From the NCBI RefSeq assembly GCF_963924675.1, contig NC_089235.1, positions 56,879,520-56,943,519 of the forward strand: a stretch of DNA of 64,000 bases, read 5' to 3'. Every line of letters starts with the position of its first letter. Within the stretch, counting starts at the first letter, position 1. Below are positions 48,010 to 59,934 of this stretch, piece by piece. Made by a program: the position numbers and the translations under genes. The stretch comes from Phocoena phocoena. Taxonomy: Eukaryota > Chordata > Mammalia > Artiodactyla > Phocoenidae. Under the pieces are notes generated by a model. It saw only the letters and a list, made by a program, of their open reading frames with translations. It was not told the DNA's origin and searched no databases.

Positions 48010-48525
48010 GTATCCTTTGAATATACAGCAGAATTTTGGCCCCCATAACCTTTGACTCCTGGTGTTATGCTGAAGAATAAGTTCCATTAAATGAAAAAAG
48101 ACGCTTTCTAGATGTTACTAAGGTTACTAATCACTTGACTTTAAGATTTCCTGGATTATTAAACTGGGTTCAGTGTAATCATGTGAGCCCATAAAACTAG
48201 AAGATGACTGTAGAAAAGGAAGTCAGATGAGAAACACAAGAAGAATTTGACCGTCCATTGCTGGCTTGAGGATGGAGGGGCAATGTGGAAAGTATGAGAG
48301 AGAAATTAATTCTGGCAGCAATCAGTGAATTTGGAAGTGGATCACGAGCCTAGAAGATACTTGTAGCCCAGGCTTATAACTTGATTTTAGCCTAGTGAGA
48401 TTCTGAGCAGAAGATCTATCCACTACATGCCAGGCTTCCAACCTTCAGAAATTGTGAGATAATAAATTTATATTGCTTAAAGGGCTGGTAATTTGTTATA
48501 TAATGATAGAAAGCTAATTTTATAT
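48010..48525 (+). mobile_element. MaLR (MLT1-type) LTR, sense
   Basis: 'ttggcccccataacctttga', 'tactaatcacttgactttaa', 'cataaaactagaagatgac', 'cttgattttagcctagtgag' and 'aaattgtgagataataaatt' (about 48449-48468) follow the MLT1 LTR in order. No internal MaLR sequence adjoins it. Confidence 0.75.
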
Positions 48526-48608
48526 ATATATAACTTATAATTATGTATATTACTATGTATATTATATACATTGTATATATATAATTAAATATATACATAT
48601 ATATGTAA
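48522..48608. repeat. AT/TATA-rich microsatellite
   Basis: Runs of (at)n and imperfect 'tatgtatatt' units fill the gap between two LTRs. Confidence 0.85.
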
Positions 48609-48663
48609 TACCTACATAATAACTAACATATTCTTTTCTATTGTTTTGTACTCTTTCCACTCT

Positions 48664-49170
48664 GCTATAGTTTGAATGTGTCCCCCGCAAATTCATATGT
48701 TGAAACCTAACCCCAAAGCGATGGTATTAGGAGGTGGGGCCTTTGTGAGGTGGTAAGGTCACGAGGGTGGAGCCCTTATGAATGGGATTAGTGCTCTAAT
48801 AAAAGAGGCTCCAGAGAGCCCCCGTCTTTGGAGTCAGTTGCCCTGTCTCCCTCCTTCCGCCCATCCCTTCCGCTCTCCCCTCCACTTGCCCTAACTGGCT
48901 TTCTATAAACCATTTGCTATAAAGCCTACAGGCACAAGGGAATGAATTATGCCAATGACTGGAGGGAGCTTGGAAGTAGATTCTTTCTCAGTCAGGCTTC
49001 TGATGAGATCCCAGAACTGGGGTAAACCTTAATTACAGTTTTAAGTGGCCCTCTGCAGCGGGCCGAAGTGAGCCATTCCTGGATTCTAGCACCACAGAAA
49101 CCATGAGATAATAAATATGTTGTTTTAAGCCACCACGTTTTAGGTAGTTTGTTATGCAGCATAAACGCTC
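48664..49170 (+). mobile_element. Second MaLR-type LTR, sense
   Basis: 'tatagtttgaatgtgtcccc' (48666), 'tcatatgttgaaacctaacc', 'attaggaggtggggcctttg', 'ggtggagcccttatgaatgg' and 'ataaaagaggctccagagag' form the 5' half of a MaLR LTR. 'ccatgagataataaatatgt' and 'ttgttttaagccaccacg' (49100-49137) form its 3' half. The middle (48830-48960) does not fit well and may be rearranged. Confidence 0.75.
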
Positions 49171-49189
49171 TGGGAAGTCCAATGTGTCT

Positions 49190-49890
49190 TAAGAGTGATC
49201 TTCCTCAGTTCTCTTGCCCTATCCTCAGCCTTCTATGTATTACCTCCTTGCATTTTGATGAAGACTTGTAAAGAGTTGTAGGGCAGGTAAAGATTTGCTG
49301 TGTGTTTTGGGGTCCTCAAAACTTAAATTTAAGATTTTAGTAAATCATGCCAGCTGAAATATGACAGATAACTTACCCAATTTCTAAAAATAGCTAATTT
49401 CTTCCCATTCTCTTTGGCATATCCTTCCTCTTTCTGCCAATTCACCAAAGCTGAAAGCAGTATTAGTCTCTTCTCTACTAGGAAGGACTTGCTGCATTCT
49501 GGAATTCATTTGGCATTGATACCATATCTGGCACAACAGCTACAATAAGGCTAATGCTAGAGTCATTGAGCTAGAGTCATTCTGTAGTAATTCTTCAGTG
49601 TTTATGATTAGGACCACCACACTTGGATCATTTAGGTCTTTAATAGGATCACTAGTGTCTGACACCTCTCTTTGAAGCATATTACTTTTGATTTACTGTG
49701 TTGGCCAAAGTAGAAGGACAGTTTCAAAGGCTTCAGTTTGGCTTTCCACACCATGATAACACTTAGTCTGTAAACCAAGATCCAAATGTGGGAGTTACTC
49801 CAACTGTCAAATACGTCAATCTCAATTATACCTTCAGGGACTGGGGAGATGAACACTGAGTGGATCCATAGCTCCATGGGCCCACTATAT
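49190..49890 (-). pseudogene. ERVL-like pol remnant: protease/RT junction (antisense)
   Basis: The minus-strand frame 49632-49877 (81 codons) has 'ELWIHSVFISPVPEG' and 'IIEIDVFDSWSNSHI', then a Lys-rich linker. This resembles the C-terminal end of a retroviral protease running toward RT in class III ERVs. It lacks RT motifs further on, so the element is cut short near 49200. It lies downstream of gag-like sequence, as expected in this orientation. Confidence 0.6.
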
Positions 49891-51450
49891 GTTAAACTTC
49901 AGCCAGGTATCCATATATTACCTGGCCATTATGAGTCATTCTAACAGGATTGCCAACAGACGTCAATGTCAAGCCAAACTCGGTGTCCAAGAGTCTTCAA
50001 AACCTCTGGATAGTCTCCTTTCCTCTGTGTTCTGTCACTTGAGTAAAGGGTTGTATGTCTCTTTGGTGAAGGACTGGTAAAAATCGTTATGGTCTATACT
50101 TTTCATAGCTTCTTCCTATTAAACTATTCCTATTGTCTGCATCTTCCTATTAAACGCCAGGCCACCTCCTCTATCATTGGGTTCCAGATGAGAAAATAGG
50201 CTTAAGTTTGGGTACTGAACAAGGCATGATTACTTTTTCTTTGCATTCCTGCCATTAAGCTTCCTCCTTCTCTATTTTTGCTTTCTTTGGATTTACTTTC
50301 CCATAGAGCAGAACCCTTGTTGGTAACCTGTCTGTTTGGATGCCGTGTTCTATACATCTCCACAACTGCCTGCAGGTCAAGCCCTCTTACTTGTTCTCCT
50401 AACCTGGTCTGAAATTTTGGCATTTTTTTCACACTGGCATTTACACTTTGCTTCACCTGTGACATTACTTTCTCCAGGTTTTTAAGAGTCACTCTAGAAG
50501 AAGGTTTGCCCCATCCCTTGAAGTCTTTGAAAAGCTATTATTCCCCTAAGAAAATGCCCTATGGCAATTAATTCTTACTTATTCAGTCTTATGTTTTAGT
50601 CTCCTTGACCCCTCCAGTAGAATCTCAGGGACATTCCCTGGCTCCTACTGTGATATGCTGGCAGCATCTTGCAGTTACTTTGGGGTGTACTTATTTTCAT
50701 CCTTATCGAGTTCAACATATCTCCAGTGTGCTTATGTGACAGTATAGCAGTTGTTTGGGGCCTGGTAGTTAGGAAAGTAGGCCTTGGGAGAATTACCTCC
50801 TATAGAGGAAAATCCTCAAGCATCTTCTTTTGTGTGGGGGAGTGCTACATCATACTACACAGAGATGGGTCACCTCTTCAATCTGAGTGGTCTGCACACC
50901 ATACATTTTCAGGGGCCCAGGTTTTACAGATTATGCCTGACTTTAGCATACCAACAAGCAATGGCAACGTTTAAACATCTCCAGAGCTCTATGGCCATGA
51001 TTATCAGATCTTGAGTTTTACACTCTTCTGAGTCTCTCTCCCACTGGAGGAGATAAAGGCCTTTTTTACACGCTACTAAATAGGATCTTAAGTTTTTACT
51101 CTGACCTCTAACTGTTTGTTAACTGCCTTCAGTTTCTTGTTAATCATCCCACTGCAGGACATCAGTGTAACTTAGTACTTAGTAAACAGGCAACTGCACT
51201 GCCCTTGTAGTCATTATTTCCCCTATAACTTTCAAATGCCTACATTATCTCACCAACCAGTCAATGCACCTCCCACCACTGGGTTGTTTCCCAGGTTATC
51301 ATCGATAAAATCTTCCAGAAATAGACCTGCAACCTTGTGAACAGTGTTCCATGTTCCACTCAGGATGGAGTCTTCCCTGCCGGGGATAGCCTTCAAAGTT
51401 CATCTTAGAAAACTTAATTTTCTCGGACCACTCCCATGATGACCTGTATT
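49891..51450 (-). pseudogene. ERVL-like gag remnant (antisense)
   Basis: This stretch is on the gag side of the protease-like sequence. The minus frame 50202-50492 (96 codons) is Lys/Arg/Gln-rich, starting MTLKNLEKVMSQVKQ and suggestive of a gag helical region, but no zinc knuckle is visible. A direct repeat 'cttcctattaaac' occurs at about 50112 and 50144. Identity is inferred from order and composition; plus-strand frames such as 50669-50974 are antisense. Confidence 0.45.
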
Positions 51451-51720
51451 AGCTCAGATCCTCTGAGAAGCACGCTCCAAGAGGAGATTAGATATACACA
51501 ATTTTTTTTAAGGAAACATTTGTGAAAGATAATAGATGAAAAAGAGAAAAGCAACCCCTAAATATCCTGGAGCTTCCCTCATAGTGTCAGTCAGACCTTA
51601 GTGTTGCTATAAACTGGCCTGGCAGTCACGAAGAGCTTGGTTGTTCCCTTACTGAAATGAACATTTCACAGAACATCAATATCAGTCAAGTCTACTCTGG
51701 GACTATGATTGATTAACGTA
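51451..51720 (-). mobile_element. Possible LTR of the antisense ERVL copy
   Basis: 'cctctgagaagcacgctcca' and 'gaggagattagatatacaca' lie where the 5' LTR of the antisense element would be, and the opening resembles 16701-17050. Weak evidence. Confidence 0.35.
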
Positions 51721-51737
51721 AAAACAAGATCGCTCCA

Positions 51738-52183
51738 TGTAATACTCTGCTTGGGCTGCCATGACGAAGTAGCACAGACTGGGCAAGCTTAAGCAACAGA
51801 AATTTATTTTCCACACTTGTGGAGGCCATAAGTCCCAGGTAGAGGTGCTGGCAGATTCGGTTTCTGGTGAGGTCTCTCCTCCTGGCTTGTAGACAGTGCC
51901 ATCTCACTGTCCCCACATGCCCTTTACTGTGTGCACACTGTGGATACCTCTCTGGAATTTCTTTTTAGGAGGGCACCAGTCCTATCAGATTAGAACCCAA
52001 CCCTTATGACCTCATTTAACCTGAATTACTCTATCTCTATTACCTGGGTGATTACCAGGTTAATAGTACCTGAATACTTAATAATTACCCTGAATTATCC
52101 TAAAGGCCCTATCTCTAAAAACAGTAACATTGGAGTTGGGCTTCAACATATGATTTTTGGGGAAACACAGTGCAATCCATAAC
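51738..52183 (-). mobile_element. MaLR (MLT1-type) LTR, antisense
   Basis: 'cttgggctgccatgacgaag', 'gcaacagaaatttattttcc', 'cttgtggaggccataagtcc', 'cttatgacctcatttaacct' and 'gggcttcaacatatgatttt' are the full reverse complement of an MLT1 LTR. An internal stretch of about 70 bp with repeated 'acctgaat'/'taccctgaatta' words (52015-52100) looks like a local duplication. The minus frame 51713-51916 is LTR-derived. Confidence 0.85.
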
Positions 52184-52361
52184 TTTCTATAGACCTACAC
52201 ATAAAAAACATGAAAATTGTCCAAGCCAAAAGTACCAAACATCCCTGTCTTAATAAGAAGTATATATTTGGTGTCCTGGGGATCTCTGAAGTGATAAGTG
52301 TCTCTTTGTATGCTAATGAGATGGCTGTTTGGCAGTGGTTTCCTGGATGATGTAAGGATGC

Positions 52362-52384
52362 AGGGGTGGGGGGGTGGGGGGTGG
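52362..52384 (+). repeat. G-rich tract, possible G-quadruplex
   Basis: G-runs of 4, 7, 6 and 2 are separated by single T residues. The runs contain at least four G3 tracts with one-base loops, which fits an intramolecular G-quadruplex. It lies at the start of the second LTR copy. Confidence 0.7.
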
Positions 52385-52389
52385 ATGCC

Positions 52390-53000
52390 AGGGGACTAAC
52401 CATGTGATTAGAGGGTGGGAAATTTACTACCACCAGCCCCCAACCCCCAGGTTGAGTTCATCACCGATAACCAATAATGTAATCAACCATGACTAATTCA
52501 GCTGCCATAACATGCCTTGTCTGAAGAGAATTAGGAGAACCTCCACACTGGTGAGCACATGAAGATTCTGGAAAGGTGGTACACCTAGAGAGGATATGGA
52601 AACTATGTGACCTTTCCCCATACCTTGTCCTATGCACCTCTTCCATCTGGCTGATCCTGAGTTGTATCATTTTATAATAAGACAGTGATCTAGGAAGTAA
52701 ACTATTGTCCTGAGTTCTGTGAGCTGTTCTAGCAAATTATCAAACCTGAGGAGAAGATTGTTGAAATCTATGTATAGCCAGTTGGTTTTAGAAACACAGG
52801 TGACCACCTGGACTTGCAATTGGTATCTGTTGTGGCGTAGAGCAGTCTTGTGGGATTGAGCCCTTACCCTGTGGAGTTAGCGCTAATTCTGGGTAGGTAG
52901 TGTCAGAATTAAGTTAAATTATAGGACACCCAGTTGGTGTCAAGAGAGTTTGAGAATCAGATGGCATGGGTAAAACACCCACAAATCTGGTGCCAGAATT
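52390..53000 (+). mobile_element. LTR, copy 2 of the family at 40150-40800
   Basis: Shared ordered words with copy 1: 'accatgtgattagaggg' (52399-52415), 'ttccatctggctg', 'gagttctgtgagct', 'ctagcaaattatcaaacctgag'-like text, 'cagtcttgtgggattgagc', and 'aggacacccagttggtgtc' (52923-52941). Same orientation as copy 1, about 12.2 kb away. The two differ at many sites, so they are old and probably independent insertions. Confidence 0.65.
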
Positions 53001-53760
53001 GCTGTGTAAGAATGTAGAAGAAACAGGTGTTTTTTGCTTTTTTTTGTTTCTTACAATCCCTCTCTTTCAGCTAATCTGAGTAGTCATTATTTCTTTACAA
53101 ATTATAGCTTTATCCTTTCCCTAGTCTGCCCTCCCTGTAGATAAAATTTATTAAAATTCAATGATACAATTACCCCCACTTCCTGACAACATCCAGTACA
53201 GATCTAAGCCATACTTACAACATCCCTTGAATCACCTAACACAAGTCTAGATCCTATAACAAGTTCTTTCTAATACCTCATAATTGGGACACCCTTCAGT
53301 TTCCTGTGATATGCACTTTTTCTTGCTGGAATGAGTAAAAATCTGAATTTTCAACTACAGGTATGTTCTTGGTGGTTTTTGACTGTGGGGCATTGACTTG
53401 GGAAAGAGAACTGGGGCAGGCCAAGAGAGCCTTGGCCCACAGTACATATCTGATACTTGTAAGAAGAGAGGAAAGGAAGGAGGATTGCTAGCAAGAGACT
53501 GAGTATCCAGTGCAGTTCTGAGGAAATCCAATCTAGGCAAATGGCCTAAGCAAAAATGGCTCATTGCAGGTGTCTTTAGTTTGGCAGAAACATCTCAGCC
53601 TTTGGTTGGGAGCAGTCTGGGTGAAGTGTGGCCATATTGTGAATGTTCGAATAAATCTAAATGTAAGACAGCTGATGGTCATCATTCAACTATGTTCTTC
53701 ACAAAATTTTCTGCTGAAGGCAGATCTCACTGGCACTTCTCCAGGGACAATAAAAAAGGA
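53001..53760. other. Unassigned, possibly repeat-derived
   Basis: Moderate-GC sequence with short frames on both strands (53355-53564 minus; 53564-53836 plus). An 'aataaatctaaatgta' pattern at about 53651 could be LTR-like, but I cannot place it. Confidence 0.3.
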
Positions 53761-56700
53761 GAGAGAGGAAACTGAGATGAGTTTCCAGATCAAAGTTTTG
53801 TCACTGATGAAAGATAGTACAGTTTGGCAATATTAATACAAATAATGGATGCAAAAGCAATTTAAAAATATATGATTGTTACAACTTCACATCTGATTGG
53901 ATATGAGGGTTTAAAAATAGGAATAATTAATGGATAACAAGAAGCTTGAAGTTTGAGTAACAGAGAATGGTAAAGTCAGAGCAATAATAAAGTTAGAATA
54001 AGAACAGTTTGTAGGAGGATATGATGAGTTGATTTTGAGATTCTGGAGGAATTTATAAATCAAAATTACAACAGAGTATTAAAAATATGACTAGTGTTCA
54101 CAAGGGGTGAGAAAATTTTAAAGAAAAAAGGAAGAGTTGTTATGAATTTACTTTGATTTTATAGTTGAAAATATGGGAGGTTAAGTCACTAAGATAGCCA
54201 GGATAGAAAGAAAAATAGAAGAATCAGGGAAGAGTATAGAAAAACAGCAAAGGTAAAGATGAAGCAAGAGGAAGAGGTATTAATGGAAACTAAGGCACAG
54301 CCTTAAGGAGTTTAATGAAAAAGGGCTAGTTCAGGAATCCTACAATGATAAGAAAAGTATGTATAAATTAGGTGAAGGAAAAGATGTGAAATTGTTCAGG
54401 GAAATAAAAAAGAAGAACTATTAATTTACTGATCAGAGGACCACTGGTATCCATTGATCAGTGTCAACAAGGAAATTAATACAGAGGATGGTACATTCTA
54501 AGGATAGAAAGTGTTTTCTGAAGTTTGGTCAAGAGCTCACTTAGATTAGAAACAGATTCCTGGGTTTTCCCCAAAATAGCTAAATCGGAATCCATGGAGA
54601 ATAAGTTGGATGGGGCAGTGAGTCATATAAATCAAAGTTTGAGCACCACTAGTAATACCACTTTCTGAAGAAATTTGTAAGTAAATAACGAGCTACAGAG
54701 AATAGGAAAATAAACAATAAAATATTTAATAACATGAATTAATAAAAAGGCACTAGAAAAAAAAGTGTTAAGCCACTCCATGGAGAGAAACATGAGATAA
54801 GAAGATTTGATAATTAAACAACGAAGAACTTCAAGATGGCATTCCCTCCTAGGAATTGAAGAGTATATACTTATAACTACTCTTATTTACAATAAGAATG
54901 TGCTGAGCCTTCCTTTGAAGGGCACCACAGAAGGGAAAGAACAAAACTTGCAGAAGATAAACTCTTAAAAGGATAGTTTCTCCCTGCTCACTTCACCAAT
55001 ATATCACTGCCTAAAATGACAGAGGTACTTACTCTTTCTACCTTTTTGAAATTTTCCTTCAGGCTAGGTAGGTAAGTATGTTAAGGTATTGAAAACTCTG
55101 GATACTCCAGTAAAAAGCATTATTTACATGTGGTCAATACTGAAAAGTATGACAGACTTGTGCCTGTATCTCATATAAGAGAAGTGTGTGACAAGGTCAA
55201 ACGTATCTGCAGGGAGGCTGTAAACTTGAGTTATCTTTCACTTTTGAGGCTCTGTATTAGGGGAAAGGAAGAGAGAAAGTATCTGGAAACCAGTCTCGAG
55301 CATTTGTCATTTTGATATTTAAAATATGTCTTCAGTCACAGACTGATGTTTAAATGTTATAAGAATTATCAACGAAGGCTACAATTTATAATTTTTAATG
55401 TAGTAAATGAATTTTATTGTATTCCCTTAATGTTATAAGCTGAAGAGTAATAGTGATTTATTATAGTGTTACATTTTGGATAAATGCTGTGCATGTGTAC
55501 ATAGATATGTACAAATGCTGTAGATATATATTTAGCCACATTTTCCAATTCTGGTAGTTTAGCTTTATATTTAGAATATTTTGGGATACTGAAATCAGAT
55601 TTTTCATTATGAGAGACCCTTGACAAAATTCAAAACAGAAATTTTTAGAACTAAAAAAATATTTTCAATGGCCTTGGTCCATAGAATCTGTGTTATCTAA
55701 TAAGGATCACCACTTAGTTAGATAAATGTGGTGGCATATGAAGATGTAATAAAGACAGGGATAAGAACTTGAATAATACTTACTAGTAGAACTGTTCTTG
55801 AAGCTGGGTATTAATTACAATGAATAAGTAAGCATATATTTGCTTTGGTTCTATTAACGTAAATAATGATATTACTTATGAAAGGAATTGATTTGAATTA
55901 GCATATATAATCTTATAATTACAAATTAATATTCATTTCATATTATCCTCATGTTAAAATCTTTCATTGGTTTGTTAAAATATTAGAAAATATAATTTTT
56001 GAATAAAAATTCTTTGCTTGTATCTGAAACATGTTTCAGACTATTCTGTACTGAAGTGGAGATCAAACATGATTGACATTTTATTCAAATATTTTGTAAA
56101 TGAAATGTTCAAGGAAATTATAACATCCAAGTTTAGATATTACATAGCCCAAATCTTCCTTCAGTCTTTCCTTATCTGTGGCAAAGGAATCATATACAAC
56201 ATTAATCACAGGGTTATCAGTCTTCCTGGCCTCCTAAAATATCATTTTTATTCTAAAAATTCTGAACCAGTAAAAATCAGAAAACGTCTGCTGGGTGGGT
56301 AGGGAATCTAATCTATGAGCAACTGGACAAGAACTAATACAAAATAATATTAAATGTAATGATGTTAATACTAAAAAAACCAAGAATATGCTATTTTTCA
56401 GAAGGGGAAAACTTCATTTTTATGATAGAAGGAAACTCAACACCCAACTTACAAACTTTAAACTTTGAAAATGACAAATGTTCAGAGTTCAAGATATGCC
56501 CATCACAATATTTTAGATATACCTTCCATCTCAGGATAAATGTTAAGTATCAGTTACTTACTGGCATGCTATATGAAGTGTATCAAGAGCTAACATCGAT
56601 TGTACATTGCTTTGTGAGAAAGTTTAATCTACCAAGAAAATAATGGTCTTCAGTGCATATTTAAAAGAGAGTTAAAAAAACTTTTTTTTCCTGTGGACCT

Positions 56701-58416
56701 CTTCTTTTTATGTGGTAAAATTTTATTTCTAAATAGATAGGCTTAAATACTGAAATTATTCAGCATCATCCTTCTTAGAAAGTAATAATTGTAGAATTAC
56801 TGTTTACATTGTTATACCAGCATTTTTTATCATGACATATACAGAGATCATTCGTTACAATACTGATTGGTAAACTACAAATCTGATAGTTCTTCCTAGG
56901 GTTCTATCAATATTACATTCATTGCATACATATAAATTAAAAACTTCATACGAAAGAAGCGGAAGTAGATAAAATACTTAAGATTGTGAAAACATGTACA
57001 GTGTGAGTGCTAAAATAATTTTCATGGCACAGTTAGTTTTAAAACATGCCTAAGTGTTTAACAAAACTGCTAGCTCCTTGTCTACTGAAGATTTTAAAAG
57101 ACTTTGAAATCCTAAATAATATTGTCTGGAAATAGTATATTATAATTTGTGGTTATTAAAGTTATTAAAGTGATGTCTTCTTCCCCATGGCTGTGTATCT
57201 TCCTATTTCTCCGTGTTATTCCTGAAAATAGTTTTTTCCGTTGGCTTAGGTAACTCCTCCCATTTATTTTCTACAGTTTGTCAGGGTTTCTCAGGATCTC
57301 TGAGCATACATTCATTTCTGCTGGCTGGAAGCTTTCCAAGAAACTATATACATATACATATATATATGTATATGTATATATATATACGCACACACATACA
57401 AACATATATATAATTTTAATTGTTTCTGCTTATATATTCACCTAATAGTAGTAGTACTATCACAAAGCAGGGAATTTAAAATGAAGCTTTTAAAAGGACC
57501 AACTCTATGTCTAGTTTCATGACAGATTTATACACAAAGATTTGTTCACTAAAATAACAAAGTGAGGGAGATAAGCCCTGCATGAATGAAGATGTAAAAC
57601 TTTTAATGCTAAGTATTCAAACCATGTAAGATTTCTTATATAGAAAACATACTCAGTCTGTAAATAATGTGACTTGCTATACAGGTTCTAAAAGACTTTA
57701 CTGATCATTACCCATTTAATAATCATGGGTTTGAAGGAAACAATGTGACCAATAACCTTAAGTTGCAAAATATAGACAATTAGTAGATTAACAGGGTTTT
57801 CCTTTTCGTTTTTCTATAGCTTCATCTAAGTACAATTTTTGTTGATTTATAGAACATTTTATTTGCTTAAATTATTATGCAATAATTGATTAAACTATTC
57901 TCACATATTTATATAAAACTTAATAATTTAGCTATCTCCATGTAACTTGAATATTAAATACTTGAAATTCATGGATTTTTCCATAAAACTGTTTTAGCTT
58001 AGGTAGGAAGTTACTTGCTGGAAATGTGGTATAAATGAAAACAATGGGCATTTTAAAAATAAACTCTGTTGCATTTTTAACCCTTTTACTAGTTTAAAAA
58101 AATGACAATATAAAATAAACACATCATCCAGAATATCAAAAAGAGTTCATAGTACCTTCTTGACAACATGAAACACATGTAGTTACTATTTTTAGCAGTA
58201 CTAAGTAGCTGACTACACAATGAGATAAAATTACATGAAATGTCTCTTCCACTGATTTGTACAGGGCTTGAAATTGACTTATTCAAAATATATTTATAAA
58301 CTCTTAGCTAGTTTAGCTAAGAGGAAATCTACTAAGGAAAATGGAATCAAAGCTAATCAGGAAAAAAGAGCATCTTCCCACACTATACTCACATTATACT
58401 TTTGGTTTGCATTCCT
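53761..58416. other. Unassigned AT-rich stretch
   Basis: I can support no gene across these 4.7 kb. Some A/G-rich text at 53920-54780 resembles the ancient non-coding repeats elsewhere in the window but is too diverged to call. Frames up to 94 codons (56018-56302, 56359-56643 plus) have no domain and no exon-like flanks. A TA-rich microsatellite lies at 57344-57413. Confidence 0.45.
57344..57413. repeat. TA/CA-rich microsatellite
   Basis: Imperfect (at)n, 'acatat' and 'cacaca' units. Confidence 0.85.
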
Positions 58417-59934
58417 CTAATAGTGCTGCTATGAACATTGTGGTGCATGTATCTTTTCAAATTATGGTGTTTTCCAGATATATGCCCAGAGGTGGAATTG
58501 CTGGATCACATGGAAACTCTATTTTAGTTTTTTGAGGAACCTCCACACTGTTTTCCATTGTGGGTGCACCAATTTACCTTCCCACCAACAGTGTAGAAGG
58601 GTTCCCTTTTCTCCACACCCTCTCCAGCATTTGATATTTGTACATTTTTCAATCATGGCCATTCTGACCCGTGTGAAGTGGTACCTCATTGAGCTTTTGA
58701 TTTGCATTTCTCTATTAGCGATGTTCAGCATCTTTTCATGTGCCTGTTGGCCATCTGTATGTCTTCTTTGGAGAAATGTCTATTTAGGTCTTCTGCCCAT
58801 TTTTTGATTGAGTTTGTTGTTGTTGTTGTTGTTGAGTTGTATGAGCTATAAGTATATTTTGGAGATTAAGCCTTTGTCAGTCCCATCATTTGCAAATATT
58901 TTCTCCCATTCTGTAGGTTGTTTTTGTTTTGTTTTGTTTATGGTTTCCTTTGCTGTGCAAAACTTAACGATTTTGGTTGGGTTCCATTTGTTCATTTTTG
59001 TTTTTATTTCTATTGGCTTGGGAGACTGACCTAGGAAAATATCAGTAAGATTTACGTCAGAGAATGTTTTGCCTATGTTTTCTCCTAGGACTTTTATGGT
59101 GTTATATCTTATATTTAAGTTTTTAAGCCATTTTGAGTTTATTTTTGTATATAGTGTGAGGGTGTGTTCTAACTTCATTGATTTACATGTGGCTGTCCAG
59201 CATTCCCAACACCACTTGCTGAAGAGATTGTATTGTCTCCATTGTATATTCTTGCCTCCTTTGTCAAAGATTAATTGACCATTGGTTTATCGGTTTACTT
59301 CTGGGCTCTCTATTCTGTTCCATTGAACCATATGTCTGTTTTTGTGCCAGAACCATGCTATTTTGATTACTGTAGCTTCGCAGTATTGTCTGAAGGCTGG
59401 GAGGGTTATACCTCCAGCTTTGTTCTTTTTCCTCAGGATTGCTTTGACAATTCTGGGTCTTTTATGGTTCCATATACATTTTAGGATTATTTATTCTAGT
59501 TCTGTGAAAAATGTCATGGGTAATTTGATAGGGATCACATGAAATCTTTAGATTGCTTTGGGTAGTATGGCCATTTTCATAATATTAAGTCTTTCAATCC
59601 ATAAGAATGAGATATCTATTTCTTTGAATAATCTTCTTTTGATTGGAGCATTTACCCCATTGACACTTAAGGTAATTATTGATAGATATGCATTTATTGC
59701 CATTTTAAACCTTGTCTTCCAGTTGATTTTGTATTTCTTCTTTGTTCCTTTCTTTTTCTTTTTCCTTTTGTGGTTTGCTGGTTTTATTTTGTAGTATGCT
59801 TGTGTTCTTCTTGGTTTCTGTGAATCTTTTGTATGTTTCTGATTTTTGGTTACCTTGTTTTTCAAATATATTAACCCATTCCTATATCTACTTGCTTTAG
59901 ACTGGTAGTCATATAGGCTCAAACACATGTTTTT
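58417..59934 (-). mobile_element. Old L1, internally deleted, first part (antisense)
   Basis: Antisense ORF2 sequence from the C-terminal region inward, without a 3' UTR. The frame 58519-58731 holds the Cys-rich motif '[20 protein letters not shown]', in which a usual Cys near the end is Gly. The frame 58846-59178 holds 'GKTFSDVNLTDIFL' and '[17 protein letters not shown]'. The frame 59548-59928 then joins post-RT sequence directly to ORF2 N-terminal sequence (see next entry). (gtt)n at 58817-58834. The element resumes at 61590, beyond a younger L1. Confidence 0.8.
59548..59928 (-). pseudogene. L1 ORF2 deletion fusion, 126 codons
   Basis: In one open minus-strand frame, 'SIITLSVNGVNAPIKRR' (the start of the L1 ORF2 endonuclease domain) is followed after about eight residues by 'IERLNIMKMAILPKAI', which belongs after the RT domain. 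Nearly all of the endonuclease and the whole RT are absent, and the joint (about 59610-59645) is in frame. Upstream residues are Lys-rich and correspond to sequence before ORF2. It has no catalytic residues. The fusion may have arisen by DNA deletion or by an internally deleted transcript; the sequence alone does not decide. Confidence 0.65.

Noticed and set aside
49556..49581. Short direct repeat 'gctagagtcatt' twice, and similar 14-20 bp tandems at 8321-8348 and 39515-39552
   Set aside because: Small slippage-type duplications within old sequence; noted but common and without evident consequence.
50202..50492. 96-codon minus frame as an intact domesticated gag gene
   Set aside because: The surrounding frames are broken and no zinc knuckle or capsid landmark is visible; treated as a decayed ERV fragment.
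56018..56643. Two consecutive 94-codon plus-strand frames as exons
   Set aside because: No splice-site-bounded open reading, no domain, and atypical AT-rich codon use.
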